64,000 nt of DNA from Strigamia acuminata (lineage: Eukaryota; Arthropoda; Chilopoda; Geophilomorpha; Linotaeniidae). A program made the translations under genes and the position numbers. Location of the stretch: positions 17,601,060-17,665,059 of the forward strand of contig OX442314.1 of assembly GCA_949358305.1 (NCBI GenBank), written 5' to 3'. A model generated the notes under the pieces. That model was not told the origin of the DNA. It ran no database searches and saw only the letters and a list, made by a program, of their open reading frames with translations. This document shows, in pieces, positions 1 to 12,237 of this stretch. The first letter of the stretch is position 1. Every line of letters begins with the position of its first letter.

Positions 1-1415
1 CCGTAAGGGGGAACGAGAGGATATGCAAGACGCTCATACGATTTGTGAGAATCTGCACGAAGAAATTAAAGGTTTAGATCCTTCAGTGTAAGTATTATGT
101 TTTAAAATTGATTTTAATTTTTTGTTTTTAAATTGTTTGATTTTTTTTTCAGAACGCGAATTCATTTTTATGGAGTTTTTGATGGGCATGGTGGTGCGAG
201 AGCTTCGAAGTTCGTTGCTGATCATTTGCATCATAATATTGCAATAAAATTTCCGAAAGGTTTAGTATTAATTAGTAACAAGAGTGGGATTTGAGTCTAA
301 TTATTTGTTTTGTTTAATAGGCGATGTCAAAGCAATTGAAAAGGAAATTAAGAAATGCTTTATTGATGCTTTTAAGAAAACCGATGATGATTTCCTTAGA
401 GAGGCAACAAAATTGTAAAAACAAAAACATTTTATGTAATTTAAGCTGCAAAAAATTAATTCTTCATTACGAAATAGTAAACCGACGTGGAAGGATGGAA
501 CAACTGTTGTTGGAATGTTCGTTATTAACGATATCATGTACATTACAAATTTGGGAGACAGCAAAGTACTAGAAATGAGGAAATTTACAATTTTTTAGGA
601 ATGTATTTCCAAAAAAGTTGAGGGGGATCTGAAAATTTGATAATTGATGACTAAAAATTGTTTTTTGGAAAATATATTTCTCAAAAATAGCAGACCGCTT
701 ATTGAAATCTTGAAATCTTATCGAATCTTGTTAATTCATGTTTAGGCTGTTTTAGCACGAATTAATGACAAAACCCAGTCCGCCGTTGCCATGCCTTTAA
801 CCAATGATCACACACCAACGCAGTACGAGGAACGGATGCGAATTCAAAAGTCGGGTGGACAAGTGAGGTGTGTTACTAATACTTCTATTAAATTGTATTA
901 TTTCTTAATTTAAAAAAAATAAAAATTTAAAATTAGAGAGGGCCGTGTCCACGGTGTGCTCGAAGTGTCTCGCTCGATCGGTGACGGCCAGTTCAAATCC
1001 CACGGTGTTAGTTGCTTGCCGGACATCAGACGTTGCCAACTCACATTGAAAGACAAGTATTTGAGCTAGTGACGTGGCAAGTTTAATTTTACAACTGATT
1101 ATTATTTTTTTCGCTGGAAATAGATTCGTTATTTTAGCTTGTGACGGTTTGTGGAAAGTGTTCACTCCGCACGAAGTTGTTTCTTTCGTGTTGGATGTTT
1201 TAATTGTAAGCCATTCGTAATCGTTTTATTTTTAAAGTCCTATTAATAAACTAAAACGTTATTTTCAGCGCTCAAAAGTCCCTGCTACAGACACGAAAAC
1301 AGAAGAAGAGGCGCGCTTTGAAGCTGCATGCACTAGATTGACCAATGAAGCTATACGACGTGGTTCCGATGATAACATTACCGTGCTCATTGTGTCCATT
1401 AATCGTGTACTTTAA
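1..1415 (+). CDS. ILKAP: ILKAP-type PP2C serine/threonine phosphatase, 5' end outside window
   Basis: Metal-dependent PP2C phosphatase, closest in my recollection to integrin-linked kinase-associated phosphatase. Exons 1-87, 153-259, 321-414, 478-565, 746-867, 937-1056, 1124-1205 and 1269-1415 join in frame to give about 281 residues ending in TAA. Visible PP2C motifs in order are GEREDMQDAH (exon 1), VFDGHGG (metal-binding Asp and Gly, exon 2), NLGDSK (exon 4), PTQYEERMRIQ (exon 5), EVSRSIGDGQFK (exon 6), ACDGLWKVFTPHE (exon 7) and GSDDNITVL (last exon). The metal-binding aspartates expected of an active enzyme are present. Vertebrate ILKAP is about 390 residues, so roughly 110 N-terminal residues lie upstream of base 1. 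The exon 2 to last exon order matches the family along its whole length. A possible poly(A) signal AATAAA lies at 1723-1728. The identity as a PP2C is secure; the ILKAP subgroup rests on the closeness of the EERMRIQ and HEVVSFVLD segments. Confidence 0.9.
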
Positions 1416-1994
1416 TTTTTAAATCAATCCGTTGTACCAAATTGTAATTATTGGTTTAAATATTGCATCGTATTTTACTTATTAAAGGTTATTTGAGTTG
1501 GATTAGCTATGCTTGAATTCATTCTACTGTTTTTCTTTCACGAATCAACGACCAAAACTCCAAAAATAATAAATGAACAATTCTTATTTAACGATCACGA
1601 GTCACGACATTGGTGCATTTTAAAAATGGCGCTTGGCAGTTTACATGAAAAAAGAGTTCCAAACACGAACAAACAATGCGCAAAAATGAATTATTAATGC
1701 AGTATACCGGCACAATGTATCAAATAAAGCTGACAGAATTTACTTTTCACAGAAACAACATTTTTATTTGTTCGAATATTACGAGTTTCCTTTCGGCGCA
1801 GTAAATGCGCCAGCCAATAGGAACGAAGAGGCGCTGTGTTGTGTTGCGCCGTGAATGAATCAGCGTGGGAAACACGCGGGTCTCAGTTGGTGATCACATT
1901 CCGTGAACGGCATAGTGGAGCTTGGTTTCTTCAGAGTATCTAGGTTGGCACAAATTCCACGACCTCGTATCAACTTGTTTTTACGACCTTAAGC
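1416..1994 (+). other. 3' UTR of the phosphatase and 5' region of Swip-1
   Basis: No coding exon is supported here. AATAAA at 1723-1728 probably ends the phosphatase transcript. The stretch from about 1790 is richer in GC than its surroundings and leads directly into the Swip-1 start codon, so it likely holds that gene's promoter and 5' UTR. No TATA box is evident. Confidence 0.5.
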
Positions 1995-4477
1995 ATGGCG
2001 AGTGAAGAATTGTCATCGGTTCTTAGCAGACGTCAAGCCATTAATGAAGGACTCGAAAAGGGAGAAAATATCAAACCAAGATTAATAATTTTTAATCCAT
2101 TCACCGAATTTCCCGAATTTTCGCGTAAAGAAATCAAAAGCTACGAACAAACATTCAAGAGGTAAGTGGTCTTTGAACTTTAGTCCTTAGTCCTTGGGGA
2201 GTGGGGACAGTTCCACAACTTCAAAGTTCACTTTGAACCTATTTTTTATTTGAAAAAAAAAAACTCCATTTAAACTATAAAACTGCACTACAACAACAAC
2301 AAACAACACGAGTGTAACGGTCCCTATAATCACTTTAAAAAAATCATTAAAAAAAATAATAACGGTTAACCATAAATTCAGGTTATGAGAAATTGATACT
2401 CGATGTGTCCGGGTGGGCGAATATTATACATTGAAATTGTTTATTTAATTTTCCCGAGTTTTCTACGGATGACACTAAGTTTATTTTCTAATAGGATACA
2501 GGAAGGGGGATAGGTTTTCCTGTGGTTAAAAAATGTGAATAATTAAATTAAAGGCACGGTCTAGGTCTCTATTAAATACAAAAAGGAAGTTTGTGTGAAG
2601 ATTTATTCAATTTTCGAAGGTACTGTACGTGGTATGTGTATGTATACAATGGTGTTTGGGTGAGGCTTAGCACCTGTAGTCCCGGTGCCGCAAGACAGGT
2701 TGGTGCAGTATGAAAAGGAAAGGAAGGCAGCTGAATTTGTTTGCACCTGGCTTCCTGTTCCTCAAACGATTGTGGGTGGGGTAAGTGTAAGGCAGGAACC
2801 AGGCTTCTCTACACACCTTGAAAAGTCGTCTTTTGTGAATGAAATGATATTACTATATCCCCACCTGTAGTAAATTAAATGCCGAGTCAAAAACCTAAAA
2901 TCTAAAGGGAGATTGTATACATTTTTTAGATTTAGGCCTATGGTGTGATGAAAGTTGAGAAATATATCTAATTGTTTGTGAAAGCTGTTTCCAGCTTTTC
3001 AAGCGATTATCTTCAATTATTAATCGAGTATCAGGCAGATTAAAAAGGAAATAAGAGGGGGGAAATAGGTTAAGTGTCAAAAGCTGTTTTTATCAGATGT
3101 GATTCCATATCTGTTGGGCTGGGCTTATTTTTCACTAAACCTCCCAGGGTTTCATTCTATGGTACATATAATAAAAGAGGAAAAAAATCGGTTCATGGGA
3201 ACAACTCCACCCAAAATGAATTCCTTTACCTAAGTTTTCTTATTCATGTTACCCCTTGTGTGGGAATAAAGTTGAAATTTAATCACGGGTGTTATAAATA
3301 GTTTAGTTTTTTTTTTTTCTTGGGGAAATTTATATTTGATTAAGCTATCTCGAGACAGCCACTTAAAATTATAAATTTAAATATTTTTTTTCATAAAAAT
3401 GTGAACTTGGTTAACCTCCATTTGTTAACTTAAGTGTTGGTGCGCTGAATACAAGAAACTTTGTTGTTGTTTGGTTGTTAGGACTATTTCGGTTGGAGTT
3501 GTGTGGCGATGGTTTATTTTGAGTGCAGTTGTTGTATATTTTAAGTGTTTAAAATGTAAACGATTTGTTTATTTGTTTTATTTCAGGTTTGATGAAGGCA
3601 AAGACAACTTTATTGATTTTGAGGAATTGAAAAGAATGATGGAGAAGTTGGGTGCACCGCAAACACATTTGGCCTTAAAAGAAATGATTACTGAGGTTGA
3701 TGAAGATAAGGATTCTAAGATTAGTTTCAGAGAAGTAACTGATTTTAACTTGTTTTGAAATTTCCGGTGACTAATTTTTTTTTTTTTTTTTAGTTTTTGC
3801 TGATTTACCGCAAAACTAGAAATGGGGAGCTATCAGCTGATAGTGGGTTAGGTCAGTTGGCCAGTTTAACCGAAATCGATGTGGACAAGGCTGGGGTTGA
3901 AGGTGCGAAACACTTTTTTGAGGCCAAGGTAACTAAAATAATATTTTAAAGGAAAAAATTTTTTTTTTTTAAATTTTAATTTTTTTTAAAAATTTAATTA
4001 AAAATTTAATTATTATGAAAAATTTTTTAAAAAAATGTTCCGGGTTGCGGTTGTGTGTGAAAATACAGAGGGAAATTAAAACATGGATACGTATGTGAAT
4101 ACTTTGTACCACAGGATGCTGACACAATGACATTTTCCTGTCTCCTAATAGAAGAATGAAACCTGATATTCGAACCGAAACCAAACACAATAAAATAGAG
4201 AAAAACCTGTGTTGTATTATATAAATGTCATAGGGAAATCAAATTATACACTTTGAATCGGAAACACTGATTAGAATGCAACTAATTTTAATGGTGCGTA
4301 ATGTGTTTATCACTTGTTTAATTTTAATAGATTGATCAAATCGGACGGAGCAAGAAGTTTGAAGAGGAAATCCGTGCGGAACAAGAACAACGAAAACAAG
4401 ACCTGGAAACGCGGAAAGAACGAAAAAAGGCTTTCCAAGAAAAGGCATCGCTCTTTGAAAACGTCACCGCGTCTTAA
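1995..4477 (+). CDS. Swip-1: Swip-1/EFHD2-like EF-hand actin-associated protein
   Basis: Calcium-binding, actin-associated EF-hand protein of the swiprosin (EFHD1/EFHD2) family. Four coding exons, 1995-2161, 3587-3734, 3794-3928 and 4331-4477, give 198 residues. The first ATG after a GC-rich leader at 1995 is used; it opens MASEELSSVLSRRQ, as in fly Swip-1. The PEFSRKEIKSYEQTF segment precedes two EF hands: FDEGKDNFIDFEE, then EVDEDKDSKISFRE. Next come FLLIYRK and the conserved EGAKHFFEAK. The C-terminal third is a highly charged coiled coil (EEEIRAEQEQRKQDLETRKE). Both EF loops keep acidic ligands, although the first is less canonical. Intron 1 is about 1.4 kb, much longer than the others, and may hold regulatory sequence. 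A poly(A) signal AATAAA lies at 4895-4900. Known members bind actin filaments in a Ca-dependent way; that function is inferred here by homology. Confidence 0.95.
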
Positions 4478-5352
4478 AATAATTCGAAATTTACATTTTT
4501 GATTTATTTTGGGGGAATTTTTTTAAATATTTTTTTTCCTTCTCTTTTTTTTTTTTAACTATACTTTTTTACGCTTTGTTTTTTCGAATGCTAAATGCTA
4601 AATTACTCGTGTTTTAATTTTTTTATGTACTTTTTTCTACTTAAAATTGTGAAGGTTATGTCTGTGCCATAAATTAAGATCTGGATTTAATTATATTTTG
4701 ATCTTTAATCTAGTATAGAATCTATTAACAGTGTTTTTCTTTAACGTTTTTTGACTGGGATGAGCTGTCTAGTCAGCAAGTAATTTCACCACTGTCAATA
4801 TTTCTTCCCACTATGAATGTGCACCGTTTTGGGGATTTGTTTTGTATATACACCAATTGGGAATCAAGAACTATTGTGACAAATGTATTTTTACAATAAA
4901 CTGTATATAAGTGTCATCACTTTTTCACACGTAGAGTATTTAATTATTCTTATAAAAATTACATTTTTCCGACTGCTGTTGAGATACAAATAGGAAACTG
5001 CTTTTAAAAATTGATTATTCACTTCTATTTACAACATATTTACATCTATATACAAGCGCAGTATATCACTCACTACTTGTTGGTTCTTGTTGGCATAAAA
5101 ATAGTGAAATTTCCTTAACATTTTGTTGTTTTTTTTTTATATATTTTCAGTTGAATTTTCACCTTGACACCCCTCTGACTAGAGACTATACATAGACAAA
5201 GATTATAGGTGATTGAAAGTTGAAACCAGTCAAATAAAATTCACATCTTGTGAATTTATCCTGCATAATATTGTTCAAGTTTCTTTCGCAGTGTTGGAAA
5301 CACCTCGATTGGAAAAGTAGAAATTCATACAAATTCTTGCGACCAGTTTCTT
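4478..5352. other. Convergent 3' UTR region between Swip-1 and Rim2-like gene
   Basis: The stretch is AT-rich with long T runs. AATAAA at 4895-4900 fits the end of the Swip-1 transcript. The remainder is probably the 3' UTR of the minus-strand carrier. I see no further coding potential. Confidence 0.6.
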
Positions 5353-8300
5353 CTAGACAGATTGCTCCGAATCACCAGTATGCGAAGATAGAAGAATAAC
5401 AACCGCTTCGTAAGTGGACATCATGATTGCAGTGTTTGGAATTTGCCGCACCAACTGCGTCGCCAAACCTCGATACAAACCGCGACACCCTTCCTCCCGC
5501 ACTACCGTAACTAATGTTTGAAAGAAGCCTTTGTATTTATCGCCTTCTTGACGTAACCTCGTCCTCGCCACTTCTACAATAATCACAAAAAAAATCGTTA
5601 AAGTAACCTCGAATTAAGTTATCTATAATTGCTCAAAGTTCTACATAAAAACAACACAGATGTATGTTTCGCTCTCAACACAAAAACATAATCATTCGCA
5701 GCTGGTTTAGCTGCCATATTGACCGATTGTTGGCATGACAACCCATACAATTTATTGATGCGGCTATTTTTTGCAAACTGACCTTAGTTGCAATAAAAAA
5801 TTAAACTTTAAACGGTGCAGCGGCTAAATCCAAACCGCAAATTCCTTTTTCCGCAATCAATTTTAGATTACTTTCGCTTTTGGTGACGTAAATAACTAAT
5901 GATTCACGATTCTAACATCTGCGTTGTGATAATAGGTATATTAACCGTGTGGGTAGGTGATGACTGAAGCACAAGTTTTGGAAAAGGCACCAGCCATCAT
6001 GTAATCGAGAAAATCTCTAGACGTCTTCTCGCTATTGCAATTGCCATTGCGATTCTGCAGCAGCTTAGCTTTGACTGCTTCGTATATCACAAAATGAATA
6101 ACTGTCTCTGAGACACCGAAGTACGAGGCCGTGATGCCTTTATAGAATCCCAATAAACCTTTGGTTTTATAAATGCCACAAATGCAATCGCGTGTTGTTA
6201 AGCCTGCAGTTTTGCTGAAAAGGAAACAATAAAAGAAAGAAGAAAAAATTAACTATTAATAATCGTTTTTTTTTAAAAATTGTTTATTCAATTAATTTTA
6301 ACTTAATAGTAAATTATTTCCCTTCAAATTTTAAAAGTTTTTTTATTTTTTTTTTATTACTTATTTTGAATAACTCAAGACGTTTGATATCTTACATGTG
6401 AGTGACCTCACGTATGCTCTCTCATCATTTTCTCTCAAATCTCTTAATTTGTGCCACTGTCAGCCCTACAACCGACCTGGGAGGGAGGGGGAAATGCATA
6501 GTTAATGGGGGTACATATATTCATACAATTCACACACCAGATATACCACAACTGCGTGTGTGTAAAACGACTGAGTACTCATCAAGGCTCACCATTCTCG
6601 ACAACATTCCGACTCCACGGCAAGTTGAAGCGAAGAAGAACGAATGATCAACTAAAAAGCAGTGTCTATTGCTCGTACATGCACAAATTAAATTATAAAA
6701 ACTAAAATCTAAAGTACAACACAAGGGTAATCAACGTCATTATCATTAATAATCGTCTGATGATGCCATTTTTGGTTTGTCTATTTTTAAAAGCGGAATT
6801 ACCCTTGAGTTGTCTTGTTTTTCACTGTTGATATTATTATTATTATCTCGAGTGAGATTAGACGAAAAAAATGAAAATATGGAAAAACAAAATGTAAAAA
6901 CATACTTGCCAAAACTGAAGGAAGGGAAGTCAGCAACAAAAATAATAAAGAAATGTTTTCTAACCTCTGATCCAACTGCAACCTTGTTTTGACAAACCAA
7001 ATTGGATTTGTAGCTGTGGAGGCAGCAAAGCCTTGTAATAAACAAACAAATTTAAATTAAAAAAAAATATATTATAAACAAAGATAAATATCATTTCGAC
7101 ACAACATTTTGATAAATCGGCACAAACGAACAAGTTGGAACTGGTTTGAGTGCTATTTTTAATGTCAAAAAACAAGACAGGATGTAAAGAGTTACACTGT
7201 TAACGATTTATGCCAATGGCACTAGACAAATAATAGATTTGTTGGTATTACACGTGTTAATTATTGCAAAAATACGAAACCCATTTTGAGAAAAGTAATT
7301 TCGTTACGTAATCTTTGCTATTAACAGGAAAAATGTGCACGAATATATTTTTAGAACTGGTTTACCTTACCTGCACATAATGCTGAACACATATGAACTA
7401 AAGGTGTGTCGGGTGAAAAACTCTCATTAAAAATCTTTTTTGCTCTAGAGTACGTGCAAAAATAAATAGCCCTAAAAAGAAATGGGTATGAATTAATTTC
7501 GAGGAATAACAATACTTTTTACGAAATATTGATACCTGGATGGTGCAACTCCGACCAAATTGGGGCCGAGTCCTTTAAATAAGGCCCTGGGTCCTTCATT
7601 TTCAACGATATATCTAAATAAAGAATAAAAACAAATAAACAAAATTTAGAAACCGTTTTCAAAGTTGCACTTGACTTATCAGTTATTTGTATCAGTAAAA
7701 TGAGACAAATCTCATTAGATAGCACAACCGAAAGTAAATCAATGTGCAAAGTCGAAAACTCGTCATAACTTGTTTATCATTTCATGAACTTGTGTGGAAT
7801 TTTAAAAAAATTAATTTTTTTAGTCAATTTCATGAGATAATATCGCCAGAATAATTTTGACTAGGTATTTACTTGAGACAACCCCAGATGCTCATCCGAG
7901 GAGGAGGTTTCGAGGGTGTTGGCGATGACTGACTTAATTCGGCATCATAGATCAGCACTTCAGATGACCTCGGCGCAAAAGTACTAAATTCAACCAAAGA
8001 CTGAGACGCGTGATTCGGATGAACATATACATTATGGAATGTGGCGACTGTGGACTGAAGACGAGTTTTCACCACCTCAAGTGGACATGTTGCTATTGCA
8101 CCAGCAGTACCACCAGCACTGAAAAAATAAATAAATAATCGGTGAAATTAATAAAAATTAAAATTAAAAAAATTAACGAAAAAAATATCAAAATAATATT
8201 TTTTTTTATACAAATATTTTTAAACCGACTGCGCACAAACATTATGTGCACGCATTTATTCTTCAACTAGCAATTTTCAGGGCTATAATTCACACGCCCT

Positions 8301-8411
8301 TGGGAGAGCCTATCGACCGATCGCAAATAGATAGTGTGTGTTTTGATAAAATACTTTTAAGAGTATTTACCCTCCTGCAATTAGATGAATAATTGTATCT
8401 CGTTGAGACAT
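5353..8411 (-). CDS. Rim2: Mitochondrial pyrimidine nucleotide carrier, Rim2/SLC25A33-36 type
   Basis: Inner-membrane carrier of the SLC25 family, expected to exchange pyrimidine nucleotides for mitochondrial DNA and RNA synthesis. Minus-strand exons in transcript order are 8371-8411, 7873-8118, 7536-7613, 7371-7471, 6965-7031, 5946-6214 and 5353-5573, giving 340 residues. All three Px[D/E]xx[K/R] carrier signatures are present: [22 protein letters not shown] and [11 protein letters not shown]; the second has the aromatic variant typical of this subgroup. The last exon has [15 protein letters not shown] and a TAG stop. The loop after the first signature is unusually long (about residues 35 to 95, Ser/Pro rich), as in SLC25A33/36 and fly Rim2. 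The start [14 protein letters not shown] is short and sits just before the first membrane helix, as expected. The exon boundaries used keep frame throughout. A few bases either way at the weaker splice sites are possible. Confidence 0.92.
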
Positions 8412-11400
8412 GCGAAGATCACTCGTTAGTTGCACCTCCAACAATAATCGGGTTTAAGAATTGGTTGTATTAAGTTCACGATAACACGTAGAGCTAACAA
8501 AGTATGGAGGTTCTGTTGAGGATTGAAGAGGAACTCATTCAACACTACCATTGCACGTGATACACGATGGGATTGGTTGCGAAGTAGTACCGTGACTCAC
8601 GAGAGCGCCAACGATTGGTTGAAATTCAATGGAGTGAATGTGCACACGTGAAACTTGTTTACGACGTGCTGCCAGCAACTTAGGGACTGTGCTGCCAAAC
8701 ACGTTTGTTTTTAGCTGTTGGATCTATGACAAATCGAACGGTCAAAGGTTATTTAATACATCGCGTTCGCGATAAGAAATTTGATTATTTTAGAATCGAG
8801 ACAAATTTCAAAAACAATATTTATGTGTATATAAATATCTGTGTTTTTAAAAAACAATTTTTTTATTGGCTGATCTAAATTTAGATTTGACCTGCAAATT
8901 TACTCTTGACTCCAATTTATATATATTTTTTTTACTTTAAACGATTGCGCAATGCGCACAACTAATTTTAACATAACGTGAGAACAGTTTTATGATATGT
9001 ATACCTTTGGAAAGTTTTTTCTTTGTATTTCTATGACTAGATGACGGCCAGACAGCTATAAAAATGTTGTCAATGTAAAATAATAGAACGACTAACTTGT
9101 AAGTTTTGGCAAATATTTGTATTTTATTTCGTTTCCTTGTGAGTGTAGATTACATTGCAACATAACCAGAAATACTAAACCGAGAAAATGTGGAAATGCG
9201 AGTAAATAAACTAATAAACCAAGCCAAGGAAAGTTTTTTTTAAATCTTTGCTATTTTACGAAAAGGAAACGAGGTGTTTGGCCAGCGCTATTACTGCAGC
9301 AAAAAGTTTCGTTTCTATTTTAGCCAAAAGATGGCGCCACTGCATTTTGTCAATATCGCATTAGGCACTTAGAGCCGAACAATTCAATGCGAAAAAGCAT
9401 TGTCTCGTTCGCTTAAATTGTTTAAGGAAAATGAAAGTGAACTGTTTAAATAGTGAATGTGAAACGCTTCGAACTATTTTATTGAAAAATCTAAGGGATG
9501 ATATCGATGAGAGTCCGATTTTGTGCTGCGCAGTGAAGCTGTCTAGGGGGCAGATGTGAGCTTATGCAGAACGATCACAGCTGCTGATAAGTTGGACCAC
9601 TCCACGAGCACACTACTCTAACCGGCAGACCTCGGAGCGAACACCGACTACAGTCTGCGCACGGTATCTTGATGCTAAATTCGTACTGCGCATCCCATTC
9701 TGCGCAGACAATTTTCTAATTCCAATTGTTATATGTCAGTATTAAGCCTAATATTAGGCCTAATAATGCGAAAATAAGGTAAAAAAACAACAATATTTTG
9801 GTACTACGTTGTAAATTACTTTTAATTATGAGTTTATTGTTTTTTATTTACTTTATTTTAGAATTATTAGGCCTAATATTAGGCTTAATACTGCTAAATA
9901 ACAACTGGAATTAGAAAATTGTCTGCGCAGAATGGGATGCGCAGTACGAATTTAGCATCAAGATACCTTGCACAGACTATAGTGACGCCCGCACTGAAAT
10001 ATCATTCATTATTGCTGGTCATGATGGGTGCCCTGAAATACACATTTTTCTACTCGTCGGCTTACAAATTGCAGGTATTTTTTTTAATTATCATATATTC
10101 TTTTAAATTATTGTAAATTTTAAAAATAATACGGGGTTTATCTGTATTTTATGTTTTTAAAATATTTTTTTTTACAATTTTTTTTTGTGTGCCAATTTTG
10201 GCAAGAAATTGGCGATGAATTATTGGTTGCTGTCGTTTTTCCTGTCATGCAAATTTTTCGGAGGCGAAGTAACGTAAAGTTGGCTGTTTGCCACGATTTA
10301 TTTTATTTCACTTTACCTTTGAGATCAAATGTCTAATGTGGAATTTGTTACAACGCTTGTTTACTAACAAGTGAGACGGCATTACAAAACAAAAACAAAA
10401 GTTTTTATTTGTATTTTATAAAAATAGGTTAATTCTGTGAAATGTTTGCAAAAGAAAATAATCATTATCATTGGCTGCTATTTTTAGAATAGCTGCAGTC
10501 GTTTAATAAATAATGAAATTTCCTCAAACATTTTTTAACCGAATATTTAAAATTCATAATTGACTCCCAGTTATTTTTGAATTTTAAGAGTTCTTAAAAG
10601 TTATCTTATTTTTATTTTTTTATTATTTTTTTACACTCCTTGAAATCGCTTCTTAAGTAAACGTTAGATTATAAATATATTTTGAGCAACATTAAATAAA
10701 AGCATTACTGTGTTTCTACTTTAAAAAATTACTTTCCTTGTTGTCATTCAATCTGTTCGGTGCGTTTTTTTTCTCTCTTTATAACTTTTTTCTCGCTTCG
10801 AATCAAAAAACGTGTAGCCGATGACAAAAAAAATATTAAAGCGGACTAAAGTTAGAGGAATTGAAGGCCCCATTAAAACAATACCGTAATGTGAAATGCA
10901 ATTACAAATTAGGCTATAAAAATAAATGAAGAAAAGATTGTGGTGGTAGTAAATCTAAAAATAATGGTAAATATTGAAAGAAAAAAATCTAAGTAAATGT
11001 AATTTAAAGCCGGAGAAACCAGAGAAAGGCAATCAAACTCGTGTTTTTGTCTTCGCTTTTACTGCATTAATTATCTAAAGCGCCTAGCAAGAGCTGAAAA
11101 TTACATTCTTTTCATTATCTTTTACTCAACTAATTCGCTTCAACTTTGCGGACCAATTGCAAAATGACCTCTGTCTATCAAAATATATCTCTGCCTCCGC
11201 TATTGATTTCCGCAGCATTTACCGACACTTTTTCTTCCTTTCATCCTTCAGGCATCTTGCACCTGCTAGCTCGTTTATGTCTGTTGAAACTGTGAAATAA
11301 TTCATTACACAGCTTCCATTTCCCAGATATCTTGAGTGAAAATTTAATTAACTTGCTCTTAAGTTTAGTTTAACGGAAATACAGTTCATGGACCCCCGGA

Positions 11401-12195
11401 AAAATGATTGAGTGGCAGGTAAATTAACCATGGATTTAACAGGGGCAGCAACGCATTTAGCAATTTGCGTTGTTTATGCCTTATTTCGAGGTGATAATTG
11501 ACATTTCTAATGCTGATAAAGTAGTTAAAGTAATCTCCGCGTGATATTTAAAGTTTGTTGCTATACAAGTAGCGAAATTTACGCTGAGATGGAGTGCAGG
11601 GTTCTTGTACACGTCTTTCGAATATTGATCTCTGGAGTCTCTTACCCCGTTCGAATCGCATTATAGTCTATAGGAGTGAGTTGAAAACTGTTTTATCCCA
11701 GCGCGCACTTTTTTTTACAGATTCTACCAGGTATGGAGACTGTTAGATTAACTCTTGAGTCAAGAATCAAGGTTGAAATAGCAAATAGAAAAGAAAAAAA
11801 AACCGTTTTTTGTATGATAAATGAACATTTTGCTTATCAGCTTTATACGTGATGGAATTCTTGCATTTTATGCGTCTGGATTTTCCCTGCAACAAATGAT
11901 ACTGTAGAAAAATAAAATTGCCTATTTTGTCAATATTTATAAGTAAACTGTAAAATTTTCGGTTTATATTACGGGACCGGCTGTTTCCTGCTCTCTCGTT
12001 TATGTGATCAAATAAATTGGACCTGAAATGAGAAAATTTGAGCTCGGGAGAAACTATACAAGCAAATTAGCTTATTCCAAAGCGTCGTAGCTAATTGGTT
12101 GCAGCTTAACAAATACAGTACATATTCATTTCAGCTCGCTTTTCTATTGTTTAATAAAATAAAAAATTTATCTTTTGTTTAATTTCTATTTTCAG
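8412..12195. other. Divergent spacer between Rim2-like and PXYLP1-like genes
   Basis: About 3.8 kb with no convincing exon. The first 400 bases are probably the carrier promoter and 5' UTR. A palindromic TGGCGCCACTG motif occurs at 9332-9342. A foldback element occupies 9647-9983. From about 10000 to 12190 the DNA is AT-rich and featureless apart from short GC-richer patches near 11140-11300. Since the exon carrying the PXYLP1-like start codon is preceded by an acceptor (AG at 12194-12195), at least one noncoding 5' exon of that gene should lie somewhere here; I cannot place it. Confidence 0.5.
9647..9983. repeat. Foldback palindrome (MITE-like), arms about 137 bp
   Basis: The left arm from 9647 reads ACTACAGTCTGCGCACGG onward; the right arm ending at 9983 is its reverse complement with few mismatches. 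Examples are GATGCTAAATTCGTACTGCG at 9671-9690 against CGCAGTACGAATTTAGCATC at 9940-9959, and AGTATTAAGCCTAATATTAGG near 9739 against its complement near 9873. Pairing continues weakly into A/T-rich inner parts, leaving a loop of about 60 bases (about 9785-9845). No open reading frame spans it, which fits a nonautonomous foldback or MITE element. Target-site duplications are not clear. Confidence 0.75.
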
Positions 12196-12237
12196 ATGAT
12201 ATCATAAATTCAACGTCAATCTTGAGACACAATTATC

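Noticed and set aside
2685-2870. 61-codon plus-strand frame in Swip-1 intron 1
   Set aside because: It has no family resemblance, no suitable splice sites that keep the Swip-1 frame, and it lies in a long intron.
9919-10116. 65-codon plus-strand frame near the foldback
   Set aside because: Its first part is the right arm of the palindrome; no splice or homology support.
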